From Ancylostoma caninum (lineage: Eukaryota; Nematoda; Chromadorea; Rhabditida; Ancylostomatidae), in contig JBAJFG010000442.1 in the NCBI GenBank assembly GCA_037903475.1, positions 1,823,001 to 1,887,000 on the forward strand: a stretch of 64,000 nucleotides of DNA, given 5' to 3'. Below are positions 36,945 to 53,572 of this stretch, in pieces. Numbering within the stretch: position 1 is the first letter of the stretch; the number at the start of each line of letters is the position of its first letter. The notes beneath the pieces were generated by a model that saw only the letters and a program-made list of their open reading frames with translations, had not been told where the DNA came from and ran no database searches. Both the position numbers and the translations under genes were made by a program.

Positions 36945-37450
36945 CAGAGTGGGCCAAAAATACGGTAACAACGCTCACTTCTGCTCAAAAGAAAATTGTT
37001 TCACCTTAAAGTTGAACTCAGTTGAGATGTCCTTCCGTAACGTTTTACCAGGACAGTGCTAGGGCCCACAAGTCATGTTTGTTCAGAAGTCAGCCAAAAA
37101 TATATTTGAGGTCCCATTGGTTTCATCGATTGACCACTCATTTGCTTGAGTCTCAGTCAGTAGGATTAATAGGCTTTGTGATACGTGAGACCAGGGCTTG
37201 TTCATAACCTCCCTGGGTTTTGGACCAGTTGAGCAAGCACTATAAAAAAATATTGGATCAGTTGAACCACAACCGCTTGCACGCCGTCGGCAACGACCTC
37301 GCTCAGCATCTTGGGTCCTGTCTCGGAGCTGACAGAGGATGTTCCGGTGAGGATTGCCTTATGTTAAATATGACCTATATGTTTGAAATTGTATATAAAT
37401 TCTTTTTTGATGTACACGTTTTTGGGTCACCGTATTTATGGCCCACCCTG
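36945..37450 (+). mobile_element. Deleted mariner/Tc1-type transposon
   Basis: 506 bp. The left end CAGAGTGGGCCAAAAATACG and the right end, read from the other strand, CAGGGTGGGCCATAAATACG are terminal inverted repeats. TA flanks both sides (36943-36944 and 37451-37452). The element contains only the 3' part of a transposase gene on the plus strand, so the 5' half is deleted. Confidence 0.9.
37022..37360 (+). pseudogene. Mariner/Tc1 transposase remnant
   Basis: The plus strand encodes VTFYQDSARAHKS, the degraded form of the DDE-transposase signature around the second catalytic Asp (family: QQDSAPAHxA). In a second frame it then encodes MDQLSKHYKKILDQLNHNRL, corresponding to the C-terminal region after the third catalytic residue. 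Frame changes and in-frame stops separate the parts, and the N-terminal DNA-binding half is missing. It is not functional. Confidence 0.75.
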
Positions 37451-37798
37451 TAGGACATGATACAATCACACAGACAACTTCGCATTCCAATTCCTTCCAC
37501 AGAATATCAATTGTGTTTCATGAATGTGTATGTACGAAGCTTTTAAGTTCCGCTGTTGTACCGATTTTTTTTTCGCTTGTTATTACCCACCGTTTTCTGG
37601 ATTGCGAGAAGCTGCAAAAATTTCCATGGATGAGATCTCCATTTGCAGCAGTCAAAGCCAATGCCAAGTTCAGTTTCTGCCACTATCAGACGGTGAATTC
37701 ACAGAATATCTTGTCATTTTCCAACTCCAACTTTTTTTGAGTGACGATTTCAGATGGAATGTTATCGCTACTGTGATGAGCGTTCATGGCTTTGACAT

Positions 37799-37963
37799 AT
37801 GCAACAACTCACCGCCGCCGCTGAGAAATACGTGATGGACATTTCGCTCAAAATCATGCAGAAATGGAACGAAATTACTGCTATGTCGGTTGATTTCTTG
37901 GAATTTCCAACTAGCTCTGGAAAGGGCGGCTCTCGGGAGATCCACCCAAAAAGCTTAACTACC
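37799..37963 (+). CDS. Candidate first exon, unknown protein
   Basis: An ATG opens 55 codons ending in phase 0 at ACC followed by the strong donor GTACGT. The peptide includes MQQLTAAAEKYVMDISLKIM and FLEFPTSSGKGGSREIHP, starting with an amphipathic helix-like stretch. A stop lies two codons upstream in frame, and a good acceptor (GACGATTTCAG) lies at 37743-37753, which could be a trans-splice site. A competing plus frame (37524-37835) overlaps the start. No downstream exon in matching phase was identified, and I recognise no family. Confidence 0.27.
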
Positions 37964-39229
37964 GTACGTTCATCATGGTCAGTCTAATGGACTTCATCAT
38001 TTTATTTTGCTGAAGTACATCCATTAAAACTGATCCAAACTAGGAATTTAGCTAAAATTAATCATGTCTTCCGAATAGTACGAGGATTTGAAGTACTCTT
38101 GACCTTGCCCTCTAAAGACATGTGGCAGAACAATTCTCTAGATTTTTAGCCGCGCTGTACAGCTCAGAACCATGCGCACAATACTTTCGCACAGTTGACT
38201 AGGCCTTCCGGATAAAAACAGCTTCTGCTTCTAAAAACCTTGTGAGGGCAACACCCTCTCACCATCATACCACATTTCTCTCAAATATAACATTCATATT
38301 AGAAAATCTTCATTACAACTGAACATATCAATATGTAACTCCAAACAAAGCCGCGCGCACACAGTATGTACTCACAAAAACCGTAATTGGTCAACATAGC
38401 TACAGAGTTCTTATTAAGAAAAGAAAAAGTAAGGAAAAACAAAGAAAAAGATGACCGAAATTAGAGAAATTGGTGCTTATTGTACAATCACGAACGTTGC
38501 CACATCATGGCGGACACACGTACGCATAGGGGTGCACCGGACTTCTATACAGTATGCAGCGAGCGGGTTACGGTAGCTCGTAGCTCTTTAACATCACTTT
38601 CAACAATTATTATTCGCGCGCGCGTCGGCTGTAACATCTACCGTATACAGAAAACGTAGCCCTGCGATTATGAACGGATGAGAGAGGGAGAAAGGAAAAC
38701 GGAGACAGAAACAGGGAGAGAATGACAGTGGCGGAAGCTCTTGGATACTACCGTATCACATCACATCGATGACGTCATCAACATGAATGCTTGTAAAAGT
38801 ACGATTTGAGCGTGTGCAACTGACCATACCAACAGCCATACATGGATATATAGATATAACTCTATCGTAATCTAACGAACAACATACACAAATCAAAACA
38901 AGAGCTTCCAAAGCAAAACACAAAACTCGTACGGACGTAAGGTACTCTAGAGGACTAGACGTCTAGTAAATACACACTTCAAAAACATATCGTATTCATT
39001 TACGTTGTGTACAAAAAATTTGGGGTCAACCGGGTGGAAACTTTAGAAAGGACACAATTATACAGATAGACAGTGGTGTCTCGGGATGATGATGATGAAA
39101 AATCGCTCGCGTAAAACTTACCGATGGAAAACACAACGGAGCGTCGTAGGAACACCACCGAAAAATTTTATGCTGCACATGGTGTTATGTGTGGATGCTC
39201 AGGTGAGCCGATTACGGTACCTTCTGCGT
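37964..39229. other. 3' flank of the ZCCHC24-like gene
   Basis: This is the downstream (3' UTR side) region of the minus-strand gene ending at 39230. Two TGACGTCA-like sites (GATGACGTCATC) sit near 38768. I could not place a confident polyadenylation signal. Nothing else recognised. Confidence 0.4.
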
Positions 39230-44005
<4,776 letters not shown>

Positions 44006-44553
44006 CTGCGCCTTAAAATGTTCAGAATCAGTGAAACAACGGCATTAACAAGTGAACTACCAGTTTTCACATCGAATCCCGAAACGAACGCACATAAACG
44101 CGAACGAAAACAAGTTTATCGACTAGCGCAGCGAATGGCGAATATCAGTGAATGCGTACATAAATAACATCGAGAGAATGACTGACTCCCGTTACAATCA
44201 CACGAAAAATTCCACACTCCGGACCAGATTTGATTTAACATCACATGCTAGTCCCATAAAATCACGGTATAATTACGATCGTTGCCAGGAATACGATGCA
44301 ATGGGTTGAGCGAGAAAAACGAAAGAGAAAATATCAAATGGTCCAATAACTGTATTTACTTTAGCACTCCCAATCACAACTTTTCTGTGGTGAAGAAATG
44401 GAGAACAATGGAAAAGCTGCCACTGAAAGTGCTAAAGTAAGTACGACACTAGCGCTCGGTGGCTAAAATCTGACCCAATGCTAACTTGCCGCAGATAGCG
44501 CGCTTCGCTGCTAACATCTGATCCTATGCGATCTACTGCCGGGTTAAAACGGG

Positions 44554-44558
<5 letters not shown>

Positions 44559-44590
<32 letters not shown>

Positions 44591-44618
44591 AAAGAGAAGA
44601 GAAGAGAAGAGAGAAGAG
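44559..44618. repeat. (GA)n then (AAGAG)n microsatellite
   Basis: Fifteen or so GA units followed by AAGAG units, 550 bp upstream of the ZCCHC24-like start codon, in its presumed promoter region. Confidence 0.95.
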
Positions 44619-44683
44619 TGTTAGGAGTAGCAATACAACCACTGGATAGCTACGGTAATTAACAAAAAAAAAAAAACGGCCAA

Positions 44684-44891
44684 GCATACAGGATGCTCCA
44701 AATGTCCGCAGTCGAGAGGGGCGTGGCCACGGCGCGGCTCCTTGATCAGACACAGCGCTCTCTATGCTGCCTCTGGCTTCTCTGACTCTGCAGACAACCA
44801 GCGGCAGCATGCAGAGCGCCTGTGTCTCTGCCTAAAGCCGCGTCATGGCCACGCCCCTCTTGACTGCGGACATTTGAAGCTTGCTGTATGC
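44684..44891. mobile_element. Fold-back (near-palindromic) MITE
   Basis: 208 bp, almost all of it two inverted arms of about 95 bp. The left arm reads CAAATGTCCGCAGTCGAGAG GGGCGTGGCC...; the right arm, from the other strand, reads CAAATGTCCGCAGTCAAGAG GGGCGTGGCC.... Similarity runs on through the GCGCTCT and ATGCTGCC blocks to the centre. The termini are GCATACAG. No coding capacity. The TIR does not match the other families here. It lies about 680 bp upstream of the ZCCHC24-like ATG. Confidence 0.88.
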
Positions 44892-47798
44892 ATGGATGGA
44901 GTAGCAACTGGTTTAAACAGCAATAAAAGCCGAAAAGAAATGAGAGAAGAAAGGAAGATGTGAAAACATCTGTGGTATTTGGGTGATAGATGCCCGCTGA
45001 GTAGAGTAGAAGCTGTAATTTCTTTTGCAAAAATGTTCAGCTGTCACTATCCTGGGATAAATATTATATATTATTAAATAAGATTGTATCTACATACGTA
45101 AAATAATAGGATCAGTGCGATACAGTTCAAAAATCTGAGTTTAAGCTACTGCACATTGTTTTCTGCAAAAAGACCTTTGATAATCTAAGAAGTATAAACG
45201 TAGAACATGCACTTTTGAACAAGTTAGCAGGAAAAAAGTTTGATAAGAAAAGTGGCAAATTGGTACAAAGCTAAGGATTTCCAAGACCCTGCCTTCCCCC
45301 CTCCCCCCCCCCCCCCTCCTTCCTCATACATGAAAACGCTCACGGTTTCGCTTTTTTGTTCTCGACTTGGGCAAGAAATACATATATGGTCTGTTAGCTC
45401 ACAGAAGGCGCCTGATACGACTTTGTCTGCAATTACGACTTTGCCCACAGAATGTGTCTGAAAGGAAATTTTAGCGAATGGCAGTAGGGAAGCGTAAGAA
45501 TGGAAGGAACCACACCATATGCATATCAAAAAAGTGCAAAAAATAGATCAGTTAGCCGAAAAATGATGAGGTCGTAGTTGCGGACAAAGTCGGATCGGGC
45601 GCTCTCTGTGAGCTAATAGACTGTACATCTTCCGTTTTTACAAGGAAAACGTGGAGACCTGTTTTTCTGACCAAGTGAAATTCCAAAATCATTCTCTCCA
45701 GAGCGCATTAATAACTCCCAAATCTTTATTTTTTACTCGATTTATACTATGTGGGCGTGAAGACACCTACGGGAAGTGAAGATTGCTTGCTTTATTTTTG
45801 CTTGCTCATTTTAATCCTTCAACTCTAACTCTGAAACCAACTGGGAGTCAAGGATAACATTTAAGAGAGATACGTGGACGAATTTTCACGCATAGGTGTA
45901 ATAGCGAAGAGGTCATCGAGTCTAGACGTTTCTCAGTATTCCCAAGTGCTGTCATTTATTGCACAAATACTTGTATTGAGCGACAATATTTCAAGTTGTA
46001 GCTTACTTTTTCCACATTTACGTCCATAACAAGCTGACGCTCAAGGCAACGTAGAAAGAACGTACACGTGCACGGAAATACAACGAGATTTTCAAGCGCT
46101 TAGGCCTTCAGATAGCGATCTTCAAAGAGAGATTAGAAAAAAGAGAAGATGGTCCGTGCGGAGCGCCGGCAGATCAGCAGGCGTAGACAAGTTACTAGTA
46201 ATTTCGTAAAATTGTTGAGGGACGGGTAAAGCCGACTAAGGTGCCGCAGCTCAGGAAATAAGACGATTTGTGGATTAATCCGGTGAGGCGCTTATTTGCC
46301 ACGTGTTTATATACACATCCAAAATTCGGTGCCACGTAGTTTCTTCGTCGCGCCACGCAAGAACTTGTCAGATCCGTCTGACTCTGTGGCGTATTTTCCG
46401 GATATACTGATTAGAATTTGGTAGCGATACGGTAACAGTTGAACTAGCAGACAAGGATGGTGCTATGACGATTAACCGTTTAGTAATCGGCTTTTACAAA
46501 CAAAATTTCAGTTCAAGATATTATTATGTGGTTAAGAAGCAACAATACAAACATCCAAACAGTGATTTACTTTCACTGTTTTATGATTATGATGGTTTCT
46601 GAAGCTGTTCTACGAACTACAAGATAAAAAGAACTAATAGGTTTTAGCATCTGCGAGAAATGCACGTAAGCGGGAGTTTTTGAAAGAGTTTTGGCTCTCG
46701 AAACTCTCCACAATTAACGAAGAACGATTAACGGCCTAAGAATAGAGGCTAACGATTTTTTTCACAGTAAAGGTAACCTGAGTGTTGTCTAGCTTGCTAG
46801 TAGCCGGCCGACTCTTGCCTCCGATGACGAACAAAAGTGCACTATGCGTACAACTTCCCACGGACGCATAAAAACGCATGAGCGTCTAAAAAACTGGCTA
46901 CGATGACCTTTCTGACTTTTTGCTGTTTTTTTTGTACAGTTGTGGCTATACAAAAAAAAATTGCAAAAAAAATTTTCCTTACCATGGATTATCTCCCGCA
47001 TGAACATCTCAAAAAAGTGGTTGTTCGTATAAAATTTGGTACAATCTCTGAAAAACGGAAAGGCCTGAACGCCTTCTTATAATTCATAAAGGATTTTCAT
47101 GCTCGCTCCTCTTCAAATATCCAAACTATATTCTTAATTGAAATCGAATTTTCGAACTTTGAGTAAATCGATAGGCATCTAATGTATGAATAGGTCCTAA
47201 GTATAGTGGGAGGCACCTAGCTCCCCGATTGGTTGCTAGGCGGTACCAAGCTCTATGACTGGCTAATCTGTTCATATCCTTTCCGGCGTTTTGCTGAGGC
47301 CGCGTGTATAAGTGAGATTACCTAAGGTAAACATTTTGACACCACACAAACTGACTCATCTTTGACATTGGTGTCAACGTTTTTATATTTTGTAATCTCA
47401 ACAAAATCCATGAGCTGGACCACTGAGGTTACCCAGGTAAACGCGGTAACACCCAATAAATTCACGCAACGTGAACAAAGGCGTTCACACGTTCACCCTG
47501 GGTAATCTCAACGATGCACCCAGGCCCAAGTCCTGGAAAACGTCCCTGTTCGCAAATGTCGGAAAGGTACAAGATCCGCTGCTGAGCGGGAGGGGCACAA
47601 CGGTAAGAAAGCGTTGTGTACTGCTGCCATTTCTCGAATAGAAGTTCACTTCTATCACACAATGGCTACAATGTGGCCAGCGCCCGCAACTGCACACAAA
47701 ACACGCAAAGAACGGCAAATGCTTAGCATCAGAGTCTCAACAGGAAGATGGATCAATCGAAGGAACAAGGAACAACGCAGTAAAGAACACAGTGTGCC
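44892..47798. other. Unassigned; poly-C tract
   Basis: It contains a pyrimidine tract with 14 consecutive C (45303-45316). A minus-strand open stretch at 47485-47718 follows a good acceptor (GTTTTGTGTGCAG) and is Cys- and Ser-containing, but no family is recognised and two frames are open, so it is not called. Confidence 0.35.
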
Positions 47799-48012
47799 GT
47801 TAGAATAAGAGGGCAGTGCCTCTATTGTATGATTGGTGCTTTCATATCCATTCACACCTTCCCGCCCTTCAGTGTCAACTTTTCTACAGTTCACGTGCAT
47901 TCACATTATATGTTGGCAAAGGGTCAAAAATAGCCGAAAAATGGCACCGAAAAGGCGGGAAGAGACAATCGAATGCACCAATCGCACAACAATCGCACCA
48001 CCCTCTTTTAAC
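47799..48012. mobile_element. TIR MITE, family D, copy 1
   Basis: 214 bp. The left end GTTAGAATAAGAGGGCAGTG and the right end, read from the other strand, GTTAAAAGAGGGTGGTGCGA, then TTGTTGTGCGATTGGTGCATT, form imperfect terminal inverted repeats of about 45 bp. No coding capacity. Confidence 0.7.
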
Positions 48013-48420
48013 TGTTTTTCAATGACCCGTACGCCTCCCTCCTTTCAGCAGTTGTGCAGTTACAGAAATGCCATTACCAGAAATTCACCAGAAATACCAT
48101 TTTGACATTGTTGTTGAACACATTTTCAAAGTATTACGATATGATAGCTGCACAAAAAAGGAAAAAGAGCAAGCCACTGCTATTTTTCTCTCTTGGAGAA
48201 TATATGTATTCAGAGAAATGACATTGATATATGCATTATCTTTCTGCAGCCGCATGACTGCGTAATTTCCGCAAATGCAGAAAAACCTCAATGTTGACAT
48301 TTGGCATTAGTGACACCTGTGAAAACGTCATAGAACTCATTATTCCTGTTGTATGGCACCAGTGAAAAAGAATTAGAAGGAAAGAAAAATAAACAAAAGA
48401 TTACAGATATAATAGATGGA

Positions 48421-48461
48421 CATTGAAAAACAGTTAGAAGAGGGCGGTGCGACTCTTGTGC
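48421..48461 (+). repeat. Family D terminus, inverted copy
   Basis: CATTGAAAAACAGTTAGAAG and the following GGGCGGTGCGA..TTGTGCGA are the reverse complement of 47981-48024. The match includes CATTGAAAAACAG outside the TIR, so a longer sequence was duplicated in inverse. Confidence 0.75.
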
Positions 48462-50980
48462 GAGATGGAATGGACCTCAAAATCGACGGCGAGAAATAAT
48501 TCAAAAGAGCTCTTATTAATAGTACAGAAATCCTCATTCTCCTAATAGTACAACTGCAGTAATAATGTGTAAAAAAACTATAAACCTATCTGGTTGGGAT
48601 AGCATCGAATAAAATAATTTTTAAAGAAAGAGCAGATCATATTGGGTATCTGTAGCGCGTATTTCTCAAAATGAACACTGAGATTCCAGAAAAAAGGTGG
48701 CTGCTTCATTATTCTCGCGTAGAGCGAATCATGAAGGCGTAAAGACCGTGGAAAATGGGGTTTTTCAGGGAAAAAGAGGAAAATTTGGAAAATAAAAGAA
48801 GTACCAGCTCAATTCCGTTGAAGCTATGTGCTCATTTTTGAACATATTTTGCTGAGAGCTCTATTCCAACGATTCATCCTCTTTTTTCTCCTAAGGTCCT
48901 CATCGGGCGAAACGGCATTGGGCTAGCGGTTGCGTATGTATAAAACGTGCTGCCGCTCCGGTTTGTACAATGATTCGCAATGAAGGAAAAGATGATCTTG
49001 CTAAGCAAGGAGAAAATAAATTTAAGTTGCAGGAAATTTCTCAGAAACAGTGGAAAAACAAAAGGAAAATATGTATAGCCTGGAATATTTCTCGCGATCG
49101 AAGTTATGCGGAGAATCCGTGGAATATAAGAAAAAAGAACATCCAGGAATCAAACAATGCAAAGGCGAATGCAGCAATAAGTAGCGGAAGAGCGATGTAA
49201 TATGGCATGAAAAAAAAAGAATTTGAAGAAAACGGGCTCATAAAGCCTCCGACAAAAAAGCATGCATGTACTGACGCCAATGCCCTGGGAAAAATCTTTT
49301 CATTTCTCCTCAGTGTGAACAGCCACCGTAAAAAGTAGATTAATGGGGGGTGGAATCGAAAGCGACGACGGAATTCTCGCAGTTTATCGCGTGGGTGCCG
49401 CTGCTGTAGAATAAAACGATGCGAATACAGATTTCCATTGGTTTTTCCTCGGCCACAAAGAACTTCTACACAGCATTTCTCATCCAGAAATTCCGCCCAC
49501 TCTGTTCCCGAAAAAAAAAATTCCGAGAACTTTCAGGAAACAATGATTAATGGGGCGACATTGCGAAACACAACAGGGCGATGGCTGTCGATGGCATGAC
49601 GTTCACTGGTGTTGGGACACGCCACAGCCAGCTCTTTTGCATTTCGAATCAGAATTGTGCTCTAAAACGAGGCGCGACCGCCATGAGCCCAGAGACGAGG
49701 AGGAGGAGGCGGCGGCGATGGGAGGGGGTGGCGCTCGAAGCGAACGCCATTTACGAATCATCATTGGGAATAACAATAGTTGCGTAAAAACTAGTTCCTC
49801 TTATTTGGATGACCCAGCAGATTCTAAACGTAGGTGAGTAGGTAAAATTGGCGCTGAGCAGTCATGGGGTTGGGAATTTTTAGCAACAAAAATGAGTCAC
49901 GGAGGCGTGCTCCCTCTGGCATTCCACACATTGCAGTACTAGATCGACTCCTAGGGAGTAGAGGGAGCAAAAAATAGGCAGAGCAGCGAGTAGTTTGAAC
50001 AATAATCTGAAAAAGTCTCGAGAATAGAGTTCTTCAAAATTTTTGATGATTGGAAAAATAGTTCACAGAAATAAAAGGGCGCACCGGGCAATCTTTGCTC
50101 ATTCAGCGACAAAAACAAGGTAGCTATTCAAAAAACCACAAAAAAAAAGAAAGCAAGGCATACTTGCATTAAGGGACAAGGTCGAGACATTGCAGATTCA
50201 CTTACTTATTCGTTTAATAAAGCAGTAAGAAAGTAATAAAGTGCAAAAAAAGTAGTGAATTAAAAAAACGCAAGATGAAGTACAGGAATGAAATGAGAAG
50301 GAAGAAAAATAACCAGTCCGAGGTAGAAGTGCTACAACTACGATCATTTTCTAATTATAGCTTTCATTTTTACTGTTCAAAGACATGAAAAGTCAAAGCT
50401 AGTCCTTCAAAAACGGAGATTAAACGCCAGAAACTCGCCTCACATGTCTCAGCAAGTTGGGAAGAGAAAGGGAAATTCAAACACATTTCTTCCTGAGAAT
50501 CCAGAACAAGAATGAAAGGTACACTTATGGTGCGGGACAATATGTAAGGGAAAATTTGCAGAATTTTTTATTCACTAATTCTACACGTTGCAAGATTCAT
50601 TTCTGAATCATTCAAAAAAAAAAGAAGAAAACGTAAAGACCATGATCCATCATTGCCCGGTCGGAATACCCTTTTATACCATTCAAGCAGGTCAGACTAG
50701 TTCTTCTGAAAGGAGATTTTGCACGAAAATTGAAGCATATAGTCAGGAAATAGTATGTACAGGTAATGATGAATTTCACCTCGAAATCGGGTGCACATCA
50801 GTGAATTTACAGAAATAGAACAACAGAGGAACCGGGGAACAGTTCTCGCCTGACTGAGCCGTGGTTTATGCGGGACTCTAGTGCTCACTTAGTGTTTATT
50901 TATTTTCATCATTCTTTTATTTTTTTGTTTAATAGTTTAATATTACTTCCGAAGTATAGGAATACGTACTTTAAGAGGAA
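48462..50980. other. Unassigned
   Basis: A GC-rich piece at 49560-49790 is open on both strands without domain support. Nothing else recognised. Confidence 0.35.
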
Positions 50981-51105
50981 TGTCCAATGGAAATATTAGA
51001 AAGAGAGAGAATGCGAGAAATAGTGTAGTATTCGAAGATGCTGTCGAGAAATGCAGATCATAGGCACAAATACTCAACTATCGTCATTTTTGAGACGGAC
51101 TATAT
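50981..51105. mobile_element. MITE, family A, copy 3 (left end truncated)
   Basis: The interior (GCGAGAAATAGTGTAGTATTC) and right terminus (AATACTCAACTATCGTCATT ...GACGGACTATAT) match copies at 12223 and 24003. The left terminal repeat is lost. Confidence 0.65.
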
Positions 51106-51356
51106 GAACATAGCAGTTCTACTGCATCACTAGGTGAACAGTAAAGTATCAGAGTTAGTCGGCGATTTTCCCCTGGTCGAAGGAAACATCAAATTACCAA
51201 GTAATCAACGTTATATAAGGTCGCATCACCGTAAATTAGTTTAAAAATGGAAAACTCGATCAAAAAACAATGGAGAAAATTATCGGGGAAAATCCGAGCT
51301 CTCTTTAAGATCAAACAGCTTCTAGCAGAAGATTCGTATTGCGAAGCAGATAACTT

Positions 51357-51503
51357 TACTGAATTCAAGTAATTTCGCGAGTATAAGAGCTTCACAGCTC
51401 TCAACCGCGGCAATATAACTACCGTTTCGGCTCAGAAACCTCCGCGGGCCGGAGGGTGGTGATGAGTCACGTGAATCTCGCGATTCGCCGCGGACATAAA
51501 TAA
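51357..51503 (-). CDS. Candidate exon, unknown protein
   Basis: Acceptor GTGATTCTAG precedes about 48 open codons (including RGESRDSRDSSPPSGPRRFL and NGSYIAAVESCEALILAKLL), which end at donor GTAAAG. The Arg/Ser-rich start followed by a helical, Ala/Leu-rich segment is protein-like, and the stretch is GC-rich against its surroundings. It lies downstream of the two-exon fragment at 51955-52535 on the same strand, but the phases do not connect directly. Not recognised. Confidence 0.27.
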
Positions 51504-51954
51504 TGCTAGAATCACAGGTTTGCGTGCATGTAAAAACATGTGTTTTACATAAATCTGACGCAGTTTTCACCAGCTGATGATTGGATTCAACACCATTTTG
51601 AAAATACATGGAATATTACGTGAATTCGCACAAATGAATGGATTTCGAGCATTTTCTTGCGCAAGCAGTAAATCTGTAACGAAAATGGGAGTTTGCTTCC
51701 CGATTTTTCCTGAATTCCTGCAGAATTCCGCTGGGCTTTTATAGATTGCTATAAAAGAACGCTTTGTACAGGGCACATATAAGTGAAAACACGGAACTAA
51801 AGAATGCTAGACGTCCCTGCGTCAACATGGCGGAATGACGTCAAAGTGCAGAAGATCTTCCATCAACGACTTCAAAGTTCTGTAGACTCTAAAGTGGCTT
51901 CAAAATGTTAGCTACAATAAAATATAGCAAAGAAATCATAGGGCAAATGAAATT

Positions 51955-52062
51955 TCAACGGATCACGTGAAAGGCGTCAAGTTCGCGGATGATTAGCGCC
52001 TTTTTTCGGCGCACATGGGCATTCGGCGAAAATCTCATGAATAACTCCGCATGCGGAATGTA
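51955..52062 (-). CDS. Probable last exon of the same unidentified gene
   Basis: The T-rich acceptor CCATTTTCCACGTGCAG is followed in phase 0 by 35 codons (YIPHAELFMRFSPNAHVRRK, then ALIIRELDAFHVIR) and TGA at 51955-51957. It joins the exon ending at 52338 without breaking frame. The basic VRRKK stretch and the helical end look like a natural C-terminus. A GTGATC near the end could act as a donor and extend the gene, so the stop is not certain. Function unknown. Confidence 0.42.
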   Translation of the reverse strand, partial: YIPHAELFMRFSPNAHVRRKKALIIRELDAFHVIR

Positions 52063-52337
52063 CTGCACGTGGAAAATGGACGAAAAAACGGTCATAAAGG
52101 CAGTATGAGAAGTTTTTACGAGGATCGTTAATGGCGTTAATGAGAGAATACCAGTATGAGTGTAAGTAGTGATGTGACGACATCCTTAAGGGCTCGATGC
52201 AGCTGGAATGTCGTCAGCAAAGGTCTGGATACTAATAGCCCATACCAGTGGAGAAGAGAATGAGAAAAAAAAACGAGTGAATAATTTTCAGAACCCCGAA
52301 CGAAACGTGTTTTTAGAAAAGGAATGCTAGATGTCAC

Positions 52338-52535
52338 TGCTGCCTCTTCAAGATGAGCCACAAATAGTGGATTTTGATCAGAGAACTGACGAAGTGCGAA
52401 CAAGGCCTTATCCAGACAATAATGGATGTAGAGCGTCATATCTCGAAACGATGGCGCAGCCATAGCCACGATTGGCCAACCCACGCGCTTAGCCAATCGC
52501 AGAGCTAGTCCGTAACGTTCTTCCTTGGTGTAACG
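52338..52535 (-). CDS. Internal exon of an unidentified gene
   Basis: The acceptor GTGGTGCGCAG (with an in-frame stop just upstream) precedes 66 codons in phase 0, ending at GCA before donor GTGACA. The peptide (RYTKEERYGLALRLAKRVGW, then FRDMTLYIHYCLDKALFALR and QFSDQNPLFVAHLEEAA) has the even, helix-rich composition of a conserved protein, perhaps a helical-repeat scaffold. I cannot name the family. The frame would stay open to 52137 if the donor were not used. The next exon in matching phase is 51955-52062, after a 275-nt intron. Upstream exons were not found, and no signal peptide or catalytic motif is visible. Confidence 0.5.
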
Positions 52536-53564
52536 CTGCGCACCACAGAATTATCGCATCTGTGGCTGAATAATTCAAAATCCCTTCGAAGAGTAGATAA
52601 ATTGGGCGAGTTGCATTGATGCATCACTGATTTTGCTGAGTAGAAATTTCCATTGTAAACATACTGCTACTCATTCGTCATGCATCAGGAATACACCTTG
52701 AAATACCCTTGGATTTTTTTACTGTATCCGGAGAGATTCCCATTTATTGAGTTGGGCAATGAGTTCGTGCGGTTTTGTCCATGTTGATCTTTTACATGGA
52801 ATCAAACTTTGTTCGATTGTGTGTAAATGCCCATTTTGTAGCCTTTGGTTCACTCTTTACAAATATTCTAACCGATGTTCTAAATTCTCACCACACTTCA
52901 TTTCCTATCGCCTGAGTTGTGAAGCTCCAGTTCAACTAGGACGACAAGCTCCGACAACACCTACTGTTCCACTTCTATCGTGAAGGGGATGCAACTTAAC
53001 AGGCAACATATACACCTATCTAGAGAAAACCATCTAGAGCAAAGCAAATTTTTCTGAAAGGACGATGAAGAAATGGATTCCCGCCTTAAAGAGGTTAATT
53101 TTAGTCTAGAGGATGTTCCTTCCCTGAATATAGGGTTTTAGGAACGATGAGGCGTCTATCCGCGAGGGTTTGCTCTAGATTTAAAGAACCACTGAAAATG
53201 TTTAATCTTAGCAACATCTAAGTTCAGCTAATTCATTTCGCAAGAAAATATCCAGTACCCCTCAAAAACCGCACGAACTTATTACCCAACCCATTACTTC
53301 TTTGTGCTAGTGACCCACCATTGTATAGCGCACTTATGTGCGTGTTAATAAATAAATAAACAAATAAACAAATACATAAATATGTTGCATTGCTTTCTAA
53401 CTATACCCTTTATCTCATTACTACATATTTCTGAATATTCACCTGCAGCGCAATTTTTTGTTCCACGCCCTCATCCATCTACGCCAACCACTGGTGCTAG
53501 TACGTAGTTCTCAGCTCCGATATCTTTATACACTTTGTTATATTCTACATAATTCATTATAGTA
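52536..53564. other. Unassigned; retroposon-like tail
   Basis: A plus frame at 52747-52983 (78 codons) is Cys-rich but unsupported. Positions 53335-53372 are a retroposon-type tail (CTTATGTGCGTGTTAATAAA then (TAAA)n), like those at 23692 and 32808, so the preceding few hundred bases may be a LINE or SINE 3' region. Confidence 0.4.
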
Positions 53565-53572
53565 CTTCCCAT
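53565..53572. repeat. Target-site duplication, left (CTTCCCAT)
   Basis: Identical to 55181-55188. Confidence 0.85.

Noticed and set aside
38755..38790. GATGACGTCATC as a CRE-type promoter element
   Set aside because: It lies downstream of the minus-strand gene and no gene start was found beside it; short motif, could be chance.
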